Origin: Shewanella waksmanii ATCC BAA-643
GTDB lineage: Bacteria; Pseudomonadota; Gammaproteobacteria; Enterobacterales; Shewanellaceae
Length of the DNA stretch: 35,911 bases
Reading direction: 5' to 3'
Assembly (NCBI RefSeq): GCF_000518805.1
Contig: NZ_JAEH01000050.1
Coordinates: forward strand, 1-35,911
Both the position numbers and the translations under genes were made by a program. The notes below the pieces were generated by a model. The model was not told where the DNA came from. It saw only the letters and a list, made by a program, of their open reading frames with translations, and searched no databases. Shown piece by piece: positions 9,202 to 16,875 of the stretch; position 1 is the first letter of the stretch; each line of letters starts with the position of its first letter.

Positions 9202-10176
9202 ATGGAAAATTTGCAACTGGTATTGTTTGTTTTAGGAGCGATAGCCATTATCGCGGTACTTGTGCATGGTTTTTGGTCCATTAGAAAACAGCAACCAAAG
9301 TCATTAAAAGAAAACCCTATGTCGGGTTTATATACTGATAAACCTAAAGATGCAGATGGCTTTGATGCTGATGGTATTGGTGAGGTGAGAGTTAAAAAGG
9401 CCTCCGAAGAAAATACCGATAGTGAGCAATATCAACAAGTGACGCCATCAAAGGCCACATCGAGCTCGCACAACGGTCAAATGTCGCCGCAAGAGCCGGT
9501 TCTCAGTGCTATCGATGATGTTGAAGATGAGCCCGAAGTTGATTTTTCATTATCTAATCAACCAACGACAAAAGCACCTAAAGCAAAACAAGAGCCACAA
9601 TTAACTGCAAGCTCTGATGCTGCAGCTGAAAATGTGCAAATGGATTTGGGGTTAGCACCGGAACCTGCACCCGCGCAGCCAAGTTTGTTCGAAGCTGAGC
9701 CTGTGGCTGAACCTCAAATTGAACAAGCCTCAGCCATTGAAGAAGAGATTGATGCGCCGCTACCTGAGCCCGAAGATGTATTAGTGTTGCATGTGGTTGC
9801 CAACGAAGGTGAGCTTAACGGCGCTGAGCTACTGCCAAGTTTACTGGCACTGAACTTCAAGTTTGGGGACATGAATATTTTCCACCGTCATGAAGACAAT
9901 GCTGGCACAGGTAAAGTGCTATTTTCATTAGCCAATATGGTAAAACCTGGGGTATTTAACCCAGATGATATGGAGCAATTTAGTACCCATGGTGTGGTGT
10001 TATTTATGACGCTGCCTTGCTATGGTGAACCACTAATGAATTTCTCTATTATGCTCAACTCTGCCCATCAGCTTGCTGATGACTTAGGCGGAAAACTACT
10101 CGATGGTGGCCGAGAAGAGTGGAGTGAAGCGACTAAGCAAAATTATTTACAACGTATTCGTCAACATACTGCCTAG
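9202..10176 (+). CDS. zipA: Cell division protein ZipA
   Basis: 324 residues. An N-terminal membrane anchor (about residues 4-25, LVLFVLGAIAIIAVLVHGF) is followed by a basic patch, then an acidic linker rich in Pro, Gln, Ala and Glu (about 40-190), then the globular ZipA C-terminal domain (about 190-320, beginning DVLVLHVVANEGELNG). ZipA tethers FtsZ filaments to the inner membrane at the division site and exists only in gammaproteobacteria, which fits the assigned lineage. It follows smc by 24 bases and precedes ligA, the classic zipA-ligA order. A strong hairpin terminator lies right after its stop. Confidence 0.97.
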   Translation: MENLQLVLFVLGAIAIIAVLVHGFWSIRKQQPKSLKENPMSGLYTDKPKDADGFDADGIGEVRVKKASEENTDSEQYQQVTPSKATSSSHNGQMSPQEPVLSAIDDVEDEPEVDFSLSNQPTTKAPKAKQEPQLTASSDAAAENVQMDLGLAPEPAPAQPSLFEAEPVAEPQIEQASAIEEEIDAPLPEPEDVLVLHVVANEGELNGAELLPSLLALNFKFGDMNIFHRHEDNAGTGKVLFSLANMVKPGVFNPDDMEQFSTHGVVLFMTLPCYGEPLMNFSIMLNSAHQLADDLGGKLLDGGREEWSEATKQNYLQRIRQHTA

Positions 10177-10196
10177 TAAAATCAATCAGATAAACT

Positions 10197-10220
10197 GAGG
10201 CCGCATTCGCGGCCTCTTTT
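10197..10220 (+). terminator. Hairpin terminator between zipA and ligA
   Basis: A perfect 8-bp GC-rich stem GAGGCCGC / GCGGCCTC with a four-base loop is followed by four T. It ends only 19 bases before the ligA ATG. The T-run is short, so partial read-through into ligA is plausible. Confidence 0.75.
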
Positions 10221-10239
10221 GCTTAATTTGGATACACAA

Positions 10240-12249
10240 ATGCAAGAAATCATAAAGCGTATTAGCCAATTAACCGAAGAAATTAACACCCACAACTATC
10301 GGTATTATGTTGATGATGCGCCTTCAATACCGGATGCTGAATACGATCGTTTATTGCGAGAGCTTCAAGGGCTAGAGCAGCAACATCCAGAGCTCATACT
10401 CGCAGATTCGCCAACCCAACGTGTTGGCGGGGTTGCGTTAGATAAGTTCGAACAAATAAACCACTTGAAGCCGATGCTGAGTTTAGACAATGTGTTTGAT
10501 CAAACCGAATTTGATGCATTTCATAAACGCATAGTCGATAAAGTCGGTTCGGATTTAAGCTTTTGCTGCGAGCCCAAACTAGATGGACTCGCGGTGAGTT
10601 TATTGTACCGTGACGGTGTATTTGAACGCGCGGCCACTCGTGGTGACGGCCTTGTGGGTGAAGATATCACCGAGAATGTGCGCACTATTCGCTCAATACC
10701 GTTGAAACTACGTGGCGATGATTTTCCGCCGTTACTGGAAGTGCGCGGTGAAGTGTTTATGCCCAAAGCCGCTTTTGATGCGGTTAACCAGCGAGCATTG
10801 GCCAAGGGCGATAAGGTATTTGTTAATCCCCGTAATGCCGCTGCTGGCAGCTTGCGTCAATTAGACAGCAAAATAACCGCCAGCCGTGCATTGGCATTCT
10901 ACGCCTATGCTTTAGGGGTTGTTGAGCCAGAATCGTGGCCGTTATCAGATAGCCATTATGGTCAACTGATGCAGGTTAAGTCGTGGGGCTTCCCTGTGAG
11001 TAGTGAGGTCAAATTGTGCAGTGATACCGCGAGTGTGCTTGATTACTATCAAGATATTTTGACTCGTCGAGAGTCACTGTCTTATGAAATTGATGGCGTG
11101 GTGCTTAAGGTCAATGGGATAGAGCAACAACAGACACTTGGCTTTGTCGCCCGCGCGCCTCGCTGGGCAACCGCTTATAAATTTCCGGCTCAGGAAGAGA
11201 TAACAACCTTAGAAGGTGTGGATTTTCAAGTGGGTCGAACTGGTGCTATAACGCCAGTTGCGCGATTGCAGCCGGTATTTGTCGGTGGTGTCACCGTATC
11301 TAACGCTACCTTACACAACGCAGATGAAATCGCGCGACTCGGTGTGATGGTAGGCGATAGCATCATTATTCGCCGGGCAGGTGATGTGATTCCGCAAATT
11401 GTTGCCATTGTAAAAGACAAGCGTCCAGATACAGCGCAAGCGATTGTGTTTCCTGAAACATGCCCAGTTTGTGACAGTATGGTTGAGCGTGTCGAAGGTG
11501 AGGCCGTTGCTCGTTGTACCGGTGGTTTGTATTGTGAAGCGCAGCGTAAAGAAGCCATTAAGCACTTTGCATCTCGTAAGGCGCTGAACATCGACGGTAT
11601 GGGTGACAAAGTCGTTGAACAGTTGATTGATAAAGAGTTAGTCAGTAGCCCAGCAGATCTATTTAAACTGACAGCTTCGGCTATGACAATGCTTGATCGC
11701 ATGGGACTTAAGTCAGCAACTAAGCTTGTTGGCGCGATTGATGATGCCAAACAGACTAGCTTGGCTCGGTTTATATATGCGCTTGGGATCCGTGAAGTAG
11801 GCGAGGCCACCGCTGCCAACTTAGCGAATCACTTTAAAACCATAGAAGCGATTAAAGCTGCAGATGAAGAGGCTTTTATCAAAGTGGATGATGTGGGGGT
11901 GATTGTCGCTAAACACCTGGTGCATTTTTGGGCGCAGCCGCATAATGTTGAAGTGGTTGATAGATTAATTGCAGCAGGGATTAATTGGCCAGAGATAGCG
12001 CAAGTGAGTGGCGATGAATTGTCCCTCAAAGGCCAAACTTGGGTGCTCACCGGTACCTTGACCCAACTTAACCGTAATGATGCTAAAGCAGGTTTACAAG
12101 CACTCGGTGCTAAAGTCGCTGGCAGCGTGTCGAAAAACACCGATTGTTTGGTTGCGGGTGAAGCTGCGGGTTCTAAGCTGACTAAAGCGCAAGATCTAGG
12201 CGTCAAAGTCATTGATGAAGCAGAACTGCTGACTTTATTAAACGGCTAG
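10240..12249 (+). CDS. ligA: NAD+-dependent DNA ligase LigA
   Basis: 669 residues from the ATG at 10240, matching E. coli LigA (671). The adenylation domain carries the catalytic lysine in KLDG (Lys113). An OB fold follows, then a four-cysteine zinc site at Cys408, Cys411, Cys426 and Cys432, then helix-hairpin-helix repeats (about 445-580) and a C-terminal BRCT domain (about 590-669). It seals nicks in replication and repair using NAD+. A longer frame starts at TTG 10219, but that TTG lies in the T-run of the upstream terminator, and family proteins start at MQEIIKRI, so I use 10240. The ribosome site is weak. The gene follows zipA but is separated from it by a hairpin, so it may have its own promoter inside zipA. 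Confidence 0.97.
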   Translation: MQEIIKRISQLTEEINTHNYRYYVDDAPSIPDAEYDRLLRELQGLEQQHPELILADSPTQRVGGVALDKFEQINHLKPMLSLDNVFDQTEFDAFHKRIVDKVGSDLSFCCEPKLDGLAVSLLYRDGVFERAATRGDGLVGEDITENVRTIRSIPLKLRGDDFPPLLEVRGEVFMPKAAFDAVNQRALAKGDKVFVNPRNAAAGSLRQLDSKITASRALAFYAYALGVVEPESWPLSDSHYGQLMQVKSWGFPVSSEVKLCSDTASVLDYYQDILTRRESLSYEIDGVVLKVNGIEQQQTLGFVARAPRWATAYKFPAQEEITTLEGVDFQVGRTGAITPVARLQPVFVGGVTVSNATLHNADEIARLGVMVGDSIIIRRAGDVIPQIVAIVKDKRPDTAQAIVFPETCPVCDSMVERVEGEAVARCTGGLYCEAQRKEAIKHFASRKALNIDGMGDKVVEQLIDKELVSSPADLFKLTASAMTMLDRMGLKSATKLVGAIDDAKQTSLARFIYALGIREVGEATAANLANHFKTIEAIKAADEEAFIKVDDVGVIVAKHLVHFWAQPHNVEVVDRLIAAGINWPEIAQVSGDELSLKGQTWVLTGTLTQLNRNDAKAGLQALGAKVAGSVSKNTDCLVAGEAAGSKLTKAQDLGVKVIDEAELLTLLNG

Positions 12250-12271
12250 TAATCTGATGTCAGCCGACGGT

Positions 12272-12302
12272 AAAAAACACCAGCTTTGAGCTGGTGTTTT
12301 TT
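12272..12302 (+). terminator. Rho-independent terminator after ligA
   Basis: The stem AACACCAGCT / AGCTGGTGTT (extended by A/T pairs) closes a short loop and is followed by a T-run. It lies 22 bases beyond the ligA stop. Confidence 0.9.
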
Positions 12303-12408
12303 CTTATATAAAAGCAATGGTACAGGCCGACAATGCTGATTTTTATTCAAGGTGCATTGTTTTTGAGTTATTTACCTCCATATAACAAGTAACATAAGGG
12401 GGAGATGA

Positions 12409-12873
12409 GTGAATTTTGGACACATAACTTGGCTTGATGACAATGGCCACATTAAGCCGCCACCGATGCTTTATTTAATGTTGGTGTTTATTGCACGCGG
12501 CTGGTGCGTATTTGCGGTTTCATTGACACAAGCCAGTGACCGAGCTGGCCTAGTAGCACTGTTTTATCCCCATAAAACCGATTTCTTAATGGCGTTAGCT
12601 GCGGGTTTTGGCGCGTTATTACTTTATGGGGTAGTTATCGCTGAGCGTAAGCGCAAGCCCTTATGGCTTATCCCGATATTTGCCAAATTGAAATGGTTGT
12701 TGTTGCTGTTACTGGCAGTGGATGGTGCATTGCTGATGCAACGTTTAATCCATAATCAATTCCTGTTTACCTGGAGTTTTGGCCTAGATGCACTGTTTCT
12801 ATTTTGGAGCTTGTTGTATATCTGGCAGTCGAAACGCTTACATTATTATTTGAAAGATTGGCAAAAAGAATAA
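12409..12873 (+). CDS. DUF2919 family inner-membrane protein (YfeZ-like)
   Basis: 154 residues with four predicted membrane helices: about 23-42, 60-80, 91-112 and 118-140. Short loops and a basic C-terminus (KRLHYYLKDWQKE) follow. The pattern and the start FGHITWLDDNGHIKPP fit the DUF2919 family (E. coli YfeZ), whose function is unknown. The start is GTG at 12409, supported by GGGGGAG a few bases upstream; an overlapping ATG is in another frame and closes after ten codons. It is separated from ligA by a strong terminator. Its 3' end abuts the terminator of the structured RNA on the opposite strand, so the two transcription units converge. Confidence 0.75.
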   Translation: MNFGHITWLDDNGHIKPPPMLYLMLVFIARGWCVFAVSLTQASDRAGLVALFYPHKTDFLMALAAGFGALLLYGVVIAERKRKPLWLIPIFAKLKWLLLLLLAVDGALLMQRLIHNQFLFTWSFGLDALFLFWSLLYIWQSKRLHYYLKDWQKE

Positions 12874-12900
12874 AAAAAGGCGCTGCCAATAAGCAGCGCC
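12872..12900 (-). terminator. Rho-independent terminator of the small RNA
   Basis: The 8-bp stem GGCGCTGC (12879-12886) / GCAGCGCC (12893-12900) has seven T following it on the minus strand only. The T-run is absent on the plus side, so it serves minus-strand transcripts and reveals the RNA's direction. Confidence 0.88.
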
Positions 12901-13077
12901 AACGAACCTAAATGAAGAAAACTCTTCATGTAATGTTCCAGGAATGTTAACAAAAAAGCCTTACTAAAACAGCTACATGAAGTTAGATGTAGCGCCTTAG
13001 CAGTAAGGACAATTGACAGCAACACTCTTTAAAGTTCCATAGTCGGGGTCGCCTATGAGTCTCTAAAGAACAAGAAA
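12872..13077 (-). ncRNA. Unidentified structured small RNA of about 206 nt
   Basis: Read on the minus strand, this stretch has every mark of a free-standing sRNA. A promoter lies upstream, and four stem-loops follow in order. Stem 1 pairs CUUUAGAG (13068-13061) with CUUUAAAG (13034-13027), with an inner CAUAG/CUAUG helix capped by a C-rich loop. Stem 2 pairs CCUUACU with AGUAAGG (13008-13002 with 12965-12959) and nests GCUACAU/AUGUAGC (12993-12987 with 12978-12972). Stem 3 pairs AUGAAGA with UCUUCAU (12929-12923 with 12918-12912). Last comes a GC-rich terminator with seven U. A U6 stretch between stems 2 and 3 could bind Hfq. There is no credible reading frame. It does not match tmRNA, 6S, 4.5S, GcvB, Spot 42, RyhB or Qrr as I know them. 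The ends are predicted, not measured. Confidence 0.75.
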
Positions 13078-13083
13078 GATAAT

Positions 13084-13113
13084 AGCATAATGAATATTGT
13101 ATACAATGTTCAA
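13084..13113 (-). promoter_or_regulatory. Predicted sigma70 promoter of the small RNA
   Basis: On the minus strand, TTGAAC (13113-13108) and TATGCT (13089-13084) are separated by 18 bases, placing the start near 13077. The spacer is AT-rich and contains the 12-bp palindrome described separately. Confidence 0.6.
13096..13107. promoter_or_regulatory. ATTGTATACAAT palindrome inside the small-RNA promoter
   Basis: A perfect 12-bp palindrome, identical to the site between the divergent hydroxyproline operons at 30767-30778. It lies exactly between the -35 and -10 boxes, so a bound protein would block the promoter. GntR/FCD regulators commonly recognise TTGTATACAA-like palindromes. Which protein binds here is inference. 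Confidence 0.55.
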
Positions 13114-13477
13114 AAATAGAATTGTGAATTTTATGTTGCGAATTAACTGCTGTTGGTTTGTCTTGGCGAAAATGACTGCACTTGGTAACTCAGATGTTCA
13201 CCAATTCACCCATCCTTATTAGTCTTTACTAATGCATTTAGCTCGATATTATTACTGTCAGTGGCTCTCTGTCCAGTGATATCCGCTTGTAAATCTGTCT
13301 GCTGACTCACAAATCTCTAGCTTGCCGGTCTTATTGTCACTTGTCATTTTTATGACATTTGACGTAATATTTAAACTATCAGCTATAGTTATCTTATTAA
13401 GATAAATCAATTTAAACGTTTTTATTATCATAGGGCTGTTGGTCAAATGTGTTACCGACAAATAAATGGAGTTTCTG
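13114..13477. other. AT-rich intergenic region upstream of the HD-GYP gene
   Basis: About 360 bases with no convincing gene. It should carry the promoter of the HD-GYP gene, but I see no clear paired boxes. A minus-strand frame of 120 codons at 13258-13620 overlaps the HD-GYP gene and looks like a chance frame. Confidence 0.45.
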
Positions 13478-14683
13478 GTGTCCCGAACTGAGCCAATGCA
13501 ATTGCCGGTGTCGCAACTACAAGTTGGGATAACGGTGAAGTTGCCAATGTCGTGGAAAAACCATCCTTTTCTACTCAATCGTGTAGAGATTAAAGATGCA
13601 ACCCAAATCGAGTTGATCAAGAGCTTGGGTGTGCCCTATGTTATTTTGTTATCAGGACAGGAGTTGATTGAGCAAGCTTTGGCAGAAGCCGAGCAAGTTG
13701 TCGAAGATAAACCGGTTGAAGTCAAACAAGTTGATCCTAAAGTGCAAGTCCGTAAGTCACTGCGATTAAGTCAGCAACGTTTTATCGACTGCGTCAATGA
13801 AAGTCGCTCCTCTTTCGGAAAGGTCGCAAGCGATCCTGAAGGGGCCTATCGCGCAGCAGCCGGTTTAGTGGAAGAGATGTTAGAGCACATGCTTGAAGTG
13901 GAAAAGCCATATCTTGCATTGGTGAGCGCTGGGGAGAGCGATGCCAGCGTCACTCAGCACGGCATTTCGGTGGCAGTGTTGTCGTTAATGATTGCCAAAG
14001 CGCTCGATTTACCCAAATCGGCCATGAGGGACATTGCCTTAGGTTGTTTGTTTCATGATATTGGTAAGCTTAAGGTGCCTGATGTTATCCGCCGCAAGAA
14101 AACAGCATTAACGGCGCAAGAAGCCAACTTTATGAAGATGCATCCTAACTTCGGTTACGACATGCTCAATAAGTCTGGCCTGTACCCTAAACCTATGCTG
14201 GATATCGTGTTACATCATCACGAGTTTATTGATGGTTCTGGTTACCCGGATGGGTTAGTAGAAAGCAAAATTGCTACGACAACGCAAATTGTTAGTCTAG
14301 CCAATGACTACGATAAACAGTTGTGGTCTGGTGAAATCAGTTCACCACAGATTGCCTTAGGCTATTTATTTAAAAATCGTGCTGGTAAACACACTGAAAA
14401 ACTCATTGAAGTTCTAGTTAAAATTCTGGGGATTTACCCACCAGGTACCTTAGTTGAGCTATCTAATGGCTGTGTCGGCAAGGTCATGATGACAGCGAAA
14501 GAAGTGAAGCAGCCACAGGTGTGGGCCTGTGAAACCGATGGCAGTGGTGCGGCATTACGCTTTCTAAGCCAAGAGGGCGTGACAGTGACCAGGGTGGTTA
14601 AACTTGAGGAGCTGTCAGAAGGTGCGATGAAAGTACTGCAGGCAGACACTGGGATCTGCTTTTATTTCAGTGGCGTTGAATAA
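13478..14683 (+). CDS. HD-GYP domain protein with N-terminal DUF3391-like region
   Basis: About 401 residues. An N-terminal DUF3391-like region (first 60 residues, MQLPVSQLQVGITVKLPMSW) is followed by a charged linker, the HD-GYP domain (about 155-330) and a C-terminal tail. Visible motifs are FHDIGKLKVPD (His193-Asp194) and LHHHEFIDGSGYPDG, which are the metal ligands and the GYP signature. HD-GYP proteins hydrolyse cyclic di-GMP, so this protein may oppose the GGDEF protein at 619-1863. Three starts are possible: ATG 13466, GTG 13478 and ATG 13496. I chose GTG 13478 because GGAG lies 6 bases upstream; ATG 13466 has no ribosome site. All key residues are present, so it should be active. Confidence 0.85.
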   Translation: MSRTEPMQLPVSQLQVGITVKLPMSWKNHPFLLNRVEIKDATQIELIKSLGVPYVILLSGQELIEQALAEAEQVVEDKPVEVKQVDPKVQVRKSLRLSQQRFIDCVNESRSSFGKVASDPEGAYRAAAGLVEEMLEHMLEVEKPYLALVSAGESDASVTQHGISVAVLSLMIAKALDLPKSAMRDIALGCLFHDIGKLKVPDVIRRKKTALTAQEANFMKMHPNFGYDMLNKSGLYPKPMLDIVLHHHEFIDGSGYPDGLVESKIATTTQIVSLANDYDKQLWSGEISSPQIALGYLFKNRAGKHTEKLIEVLVKILGIYPPGTLVELSNGCVGKVMMTAKEVKQPQVWACETDGSGAALRFLSQEGVTVTRVVKLEELSEGAMKVLQADTGICFYFSGVE

Positions 14684-14749
14684 TAGGCATGAAATCTTGC
14701 CTGTAATGGCGTATCGTTACCTTCCTTCGATTCAGTAAAAATAAATCTT

Positions 14750-15598
14750 ATGATCACTTCTGTTGCTATTGTTGGTTGCGGTTGGTTTGGTACCCCGTTG
14801 GCCAAATTTCTGTTAGATAAAAACCTCAAAGTATTTGGCTCCAAAAGAACGCCACAAGGGGCCGACGCGCTCAGTGAAGACGGTATTCATGGTTTTGCCC
14901 TTGATCTTGATGATACCTGTGCCTTCAATGATTCAACAAGCCAATCTGAGCAGCTCAATAAGACGCAGCAAGCTTTATGGCAAGATGCCTTGATTGTCAA
15001 TATTCCCCCAGGACTTCGCAGCGGCAAAAGCGATTACCTTGAGCGCTTACAAAGGCTAAAAACATTGATTGGCGACCACCAGTATCAGCGAGTTGTTTTT
15101 GTCAGTACCACAGGTGTTTATGCCGCAGATGGCCGTTGTCATGATGAAACGTCCGCTAGCGCCTATGACGATAAAAGCGAGACCCTGCTAGCGGCAGAGC
15201 AGCTGTTTTTAGATTATTCGTGTTGCACTGTACTGCGTTTTGCGGGACTTGTTGGCCCCAAGCGTGCACCAGGGCGTTTTTTTGCCGGTAAGCGTGACAT
15301 TGCTGGGGCAAACCTATCAGTTAATATGACCCACCTTGATGATTGTATTGGTGCGACCTATCAGGTGTTGCAGGCACAGCATAGCGGAAACAATATATTC
15401 AACGTGTGTGGTGAACAACACCCGACTAAACAAGCATTTTATTTTGCAGCAACCCAGAAGCTAGGTTTACCCACACCTGCTTTCGCAGTAGATAATGACG
15501 CGAGTTTGGATAAAACCGTTTGTGGACAGAAGATCGTAAATGAGCTTAATTACCAATACCACTACTCAGATCCTATGGTGATGCTAGAGCATTGCTAA
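14750..15598 (+). CDS. NAD(P)-binding epimerase/reductase-like protein (YeeZ family)
   Basis: 282 residues, similar in length to E. coli YeeZ (274). The N-terminus has the Rossmann dinucleotide motif VGCGWFGTPLA (Gly9, Gly11, Gly14). Further on, VVFVSTTGVYAA and VLRFAGLVGPKRAPGRFF fit extended short-chain dehydrogenases acting on sugar nucleotides. The SDR catalytic YxxxK is not clear, so the activity may differ from classical epimerases. The substrate is unknown. It lies 66 bases after the HD-GYP gene and 62 before the DsbA-like gene, with no obvious functional link. Confidence 0.7.
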   Translation: MITSVAIVGCGWFGTPLAKFLLDKNLKVFGSKRTPQGADALSEDGIHGFALDLDDTCAFNDSTSQSEQLNKTQQALWQDALIVNIPPGLRSGKSDYLERLQRLKTLIGDHQYQRVVFVSTTGVYAADGRCHDETSASAYDDKSETLLAAEQLFLDYSCCTVLRFAGLVGPKRAPGRFFAGKRDIAGANLSVNMTHLDDCIGATYQVLQAQHSGNNIFNVCGEQHPTKQAFYFAATQKLGLPTPAFAVDNDASLDKTVCGQKIVNELNYQYHYSDPMVMLEHC

Positions 15599-15660
15599 CG
15601 GTAGCCACTGATTGGCTCTTTTATTAGTTTACTATTTTACTGGCGTAAGGAGTGCCTTAA

Positions 15661-16281
15661 ATGAAACGACTATCCACTGTTTTTACATCTGTGTTGCTTG
15701 CTTGTCTGCTGTCGGTTGCTGTATCGAAGGTTAATGCCAAAGAATTTGTCGAAGGTACAGATTTTGTCAAAGTTTCAGGGATACCAGAGAGTAACCAACC
15801 AGTCGTTAGGGAGTTTTTCTCTTACAACTGTGGTCATTGTTACCGACAAGATCCGCATTTTGAACAGGTGGCCAAGCTGTTGGATAAATCAATTACCTTT
15901 ACTCACACACCAGTAGGGGCAGGGCGTGAAAGCTGGATGCTAAGCCAACAAGCTTTTTTTGTCGCACAAAAACTGCAAATGGGTAAGTTGATGCATGGGC
16001 AAATATTTAATCATATTCACCAACAGCAAGGGCCTTTTACGCGCCCACAGCAAGTTGTCGATCTGTTCGTTGCTAATGGTGCGGATGCTAACAAAGTTGA
16101 GGCGTTAATGGCCTCAGCTGATATGCAATTGAGTCTGTCTAATTATGATAGCCAAACGCAATTATCGGGCATTCGCGGTGTCCCCGCTATCTTGGTTAAC
16201 GGTCAATATATGGTGAACAATACCAGTCGACCTGCTGCTGAATTAGCCGAGTTACTCACCTACCTAGCAAACTTAAAGTAG
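15661..16281 (+). CDS. dsbA: DsbA-like periplasmic thiol:disulfide oxidoreductase
   Basis: 206 residues with a signal peptide (residues 1-26, cleaving near VNA-KEF) and a thioredoxin fold with an inserted helical domain, as in DsbA. The active site is Cys57-Gly-His-Cys60, preceded by FFSYN, and the cis-proline loop is GVPAI (Pro175). DsbA oxidises cysteine pairs of exported proteins and is reoxidised by DsbB. The dipeptide is Gly-His, as in eukaryotic PDI, instead of the Pro-His of E. coli DsbA; this should lower its oxidising power. A strong AAGGAG ribosome site precedes the ATG. No dsbB lies nearby, so this may be the main DsbA or a paralogue. Confidence 0.85.
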   Translation: MKRLSTVFTSVLLACLLSVAVSKVNAKEFVEGTDFVKVSGIPESNQPVVREFFSYNCGHCYRQDPHFEQVAKLLDKSITFTHTPVGAGRESWMLSQQAFFVAQKLQMGKLMHGQIFNHIHQQQGPFTRPQQVVDLFVANGADANKVEALMASADMQLSLSNYDSQTQLSGIRGVPAILVNGQYMVNNTSRPAAELAELLTYLANLK

Positions 16282-16325
16282 TGGTAACTACTAAAGCGAA
16301 GCTAAACCTGCAAGGTTAAAGTTGT

Positions 16326-16355
16326 CAGTTTAGGTGTTTATGAGCGCCTAAACTG
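16326..16355 (+). terminator. Hairpin downstream of the dsbA-like gene
   Basis: The 9-bp stem CAGTTTAGG / CCTAAACTG encloses a 12-base loop, 45 bases past the stop. The T-run after it is poor, so termination is uncertain. Confidence 0.45.
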
Positions 16356-16675
16356 GCTGATATTTCAATTATATGCACACTAGTTTTAGCGCTGTTGCTT
16401 AGATATTTTTGGCTTATCTAGCCGCTGCTTGATTCGTTATTTTATTCGTTATCTGGCCATCAGCCCGCTGCGGTATGACTGCCCTTAAATTCCACTCTTG
16501 CCATGTACTAGCCACACTTTACGTATGCTATTGACCTAGAGCCATCAATTTAGCCCTGATCAAGCAGCGAGCCTTATTTTACTGTGCTGATTTCGAGATC
16601 CGTTTGGTGCTAGGCCTCTAGGTAAAGTCAATAAACTTTCAGTTGAGTTGTTACATAATTGCTAATTCTAACTCG

Positions 16676-16690
16676 ACCTTAGTCTAAGGT
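16676..16690. promoter_or_regulatory. 15-bp inverted repeat upstream of the symporter operon
   Basis: ACCTTAG and CTAAGGT flank a single base. A related half-site, ACTAAGGTC, recurs at about 16794-16802, so a regulator may bind twice. The factor is unknown. Confidence 0.4.
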
Positions 16691-16713
16691 AGGGCTGACC
16701 ACTTACTGTTGGG

Positions 16714-16729
16714 TTGACGTCCGCGTCAA
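16714..16729. promoter_or_regulatory. TTGACG-N4-CGTCAA inverted repeat
   Basis: Six-base arms at 16714-16719 and 16724-16729. It could be an operator, or its left arm could serve as a -35 box. Unassigned. Confidence 0.4.
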
Positions 16730-16837
16730 TGTGTAAGCTGTTGTTTTTACGTGTTAAATATTTTTATTTTGGCAGGGTTTACGCCAGCGTTAGACTAAGG
16801 TCTTGATTGTTCTCCTTCTCCCGCTTGATAGATTAAC

Positions 16838-16853
16838 TGTGACTTAAATCAAA
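16838..16853. promoter_or_regulatory. Possible CRP site before the symporter operon
   Basis: TGTGA-CTTAAA-TCAAA matches the CRP consensus TGTGA-N6-TCACA at nine of ten core positions. It lies only about 22 bases before the DUF4212 start codon, which is close to the ribosome site and more suited to repression or to a very proximal promoter. The E. coli acetate genes are CRP-controlled, which makes it plausible. Confidence 0.4.
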
Positions 16854-16875
16854 AAAACAGCACAGGGGAGTCGCT

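Larger units (their letters stand above)
16356..16875. other. Long regulatory region upstream of the symporter operon
   Basis: About 520 bases with no gene. It contains three palindromic elements listed separately: ACCTTAG-T-CTAAGGT, TTGACG-N4-CGTCAA and a CRP-like site. The AT-rich stretch around 16740-16780 probably carries the promoter. The length is typical of a tightly controlled carbon-source transporter. Confidence 0.5.

Noticed and set aside
12849..12929. 27-codon hydrophobic frame inside the small RNA
   Set aside because: There is no ribosome site before its ATG and it would be read through the terminator hairpin, beyond the RNA's end.
13258..13620. 120-codon minus-strand frame
   Set aside because: It overlaps the start of the HD-GYP gene on the other strand and has no motif or good start signal.
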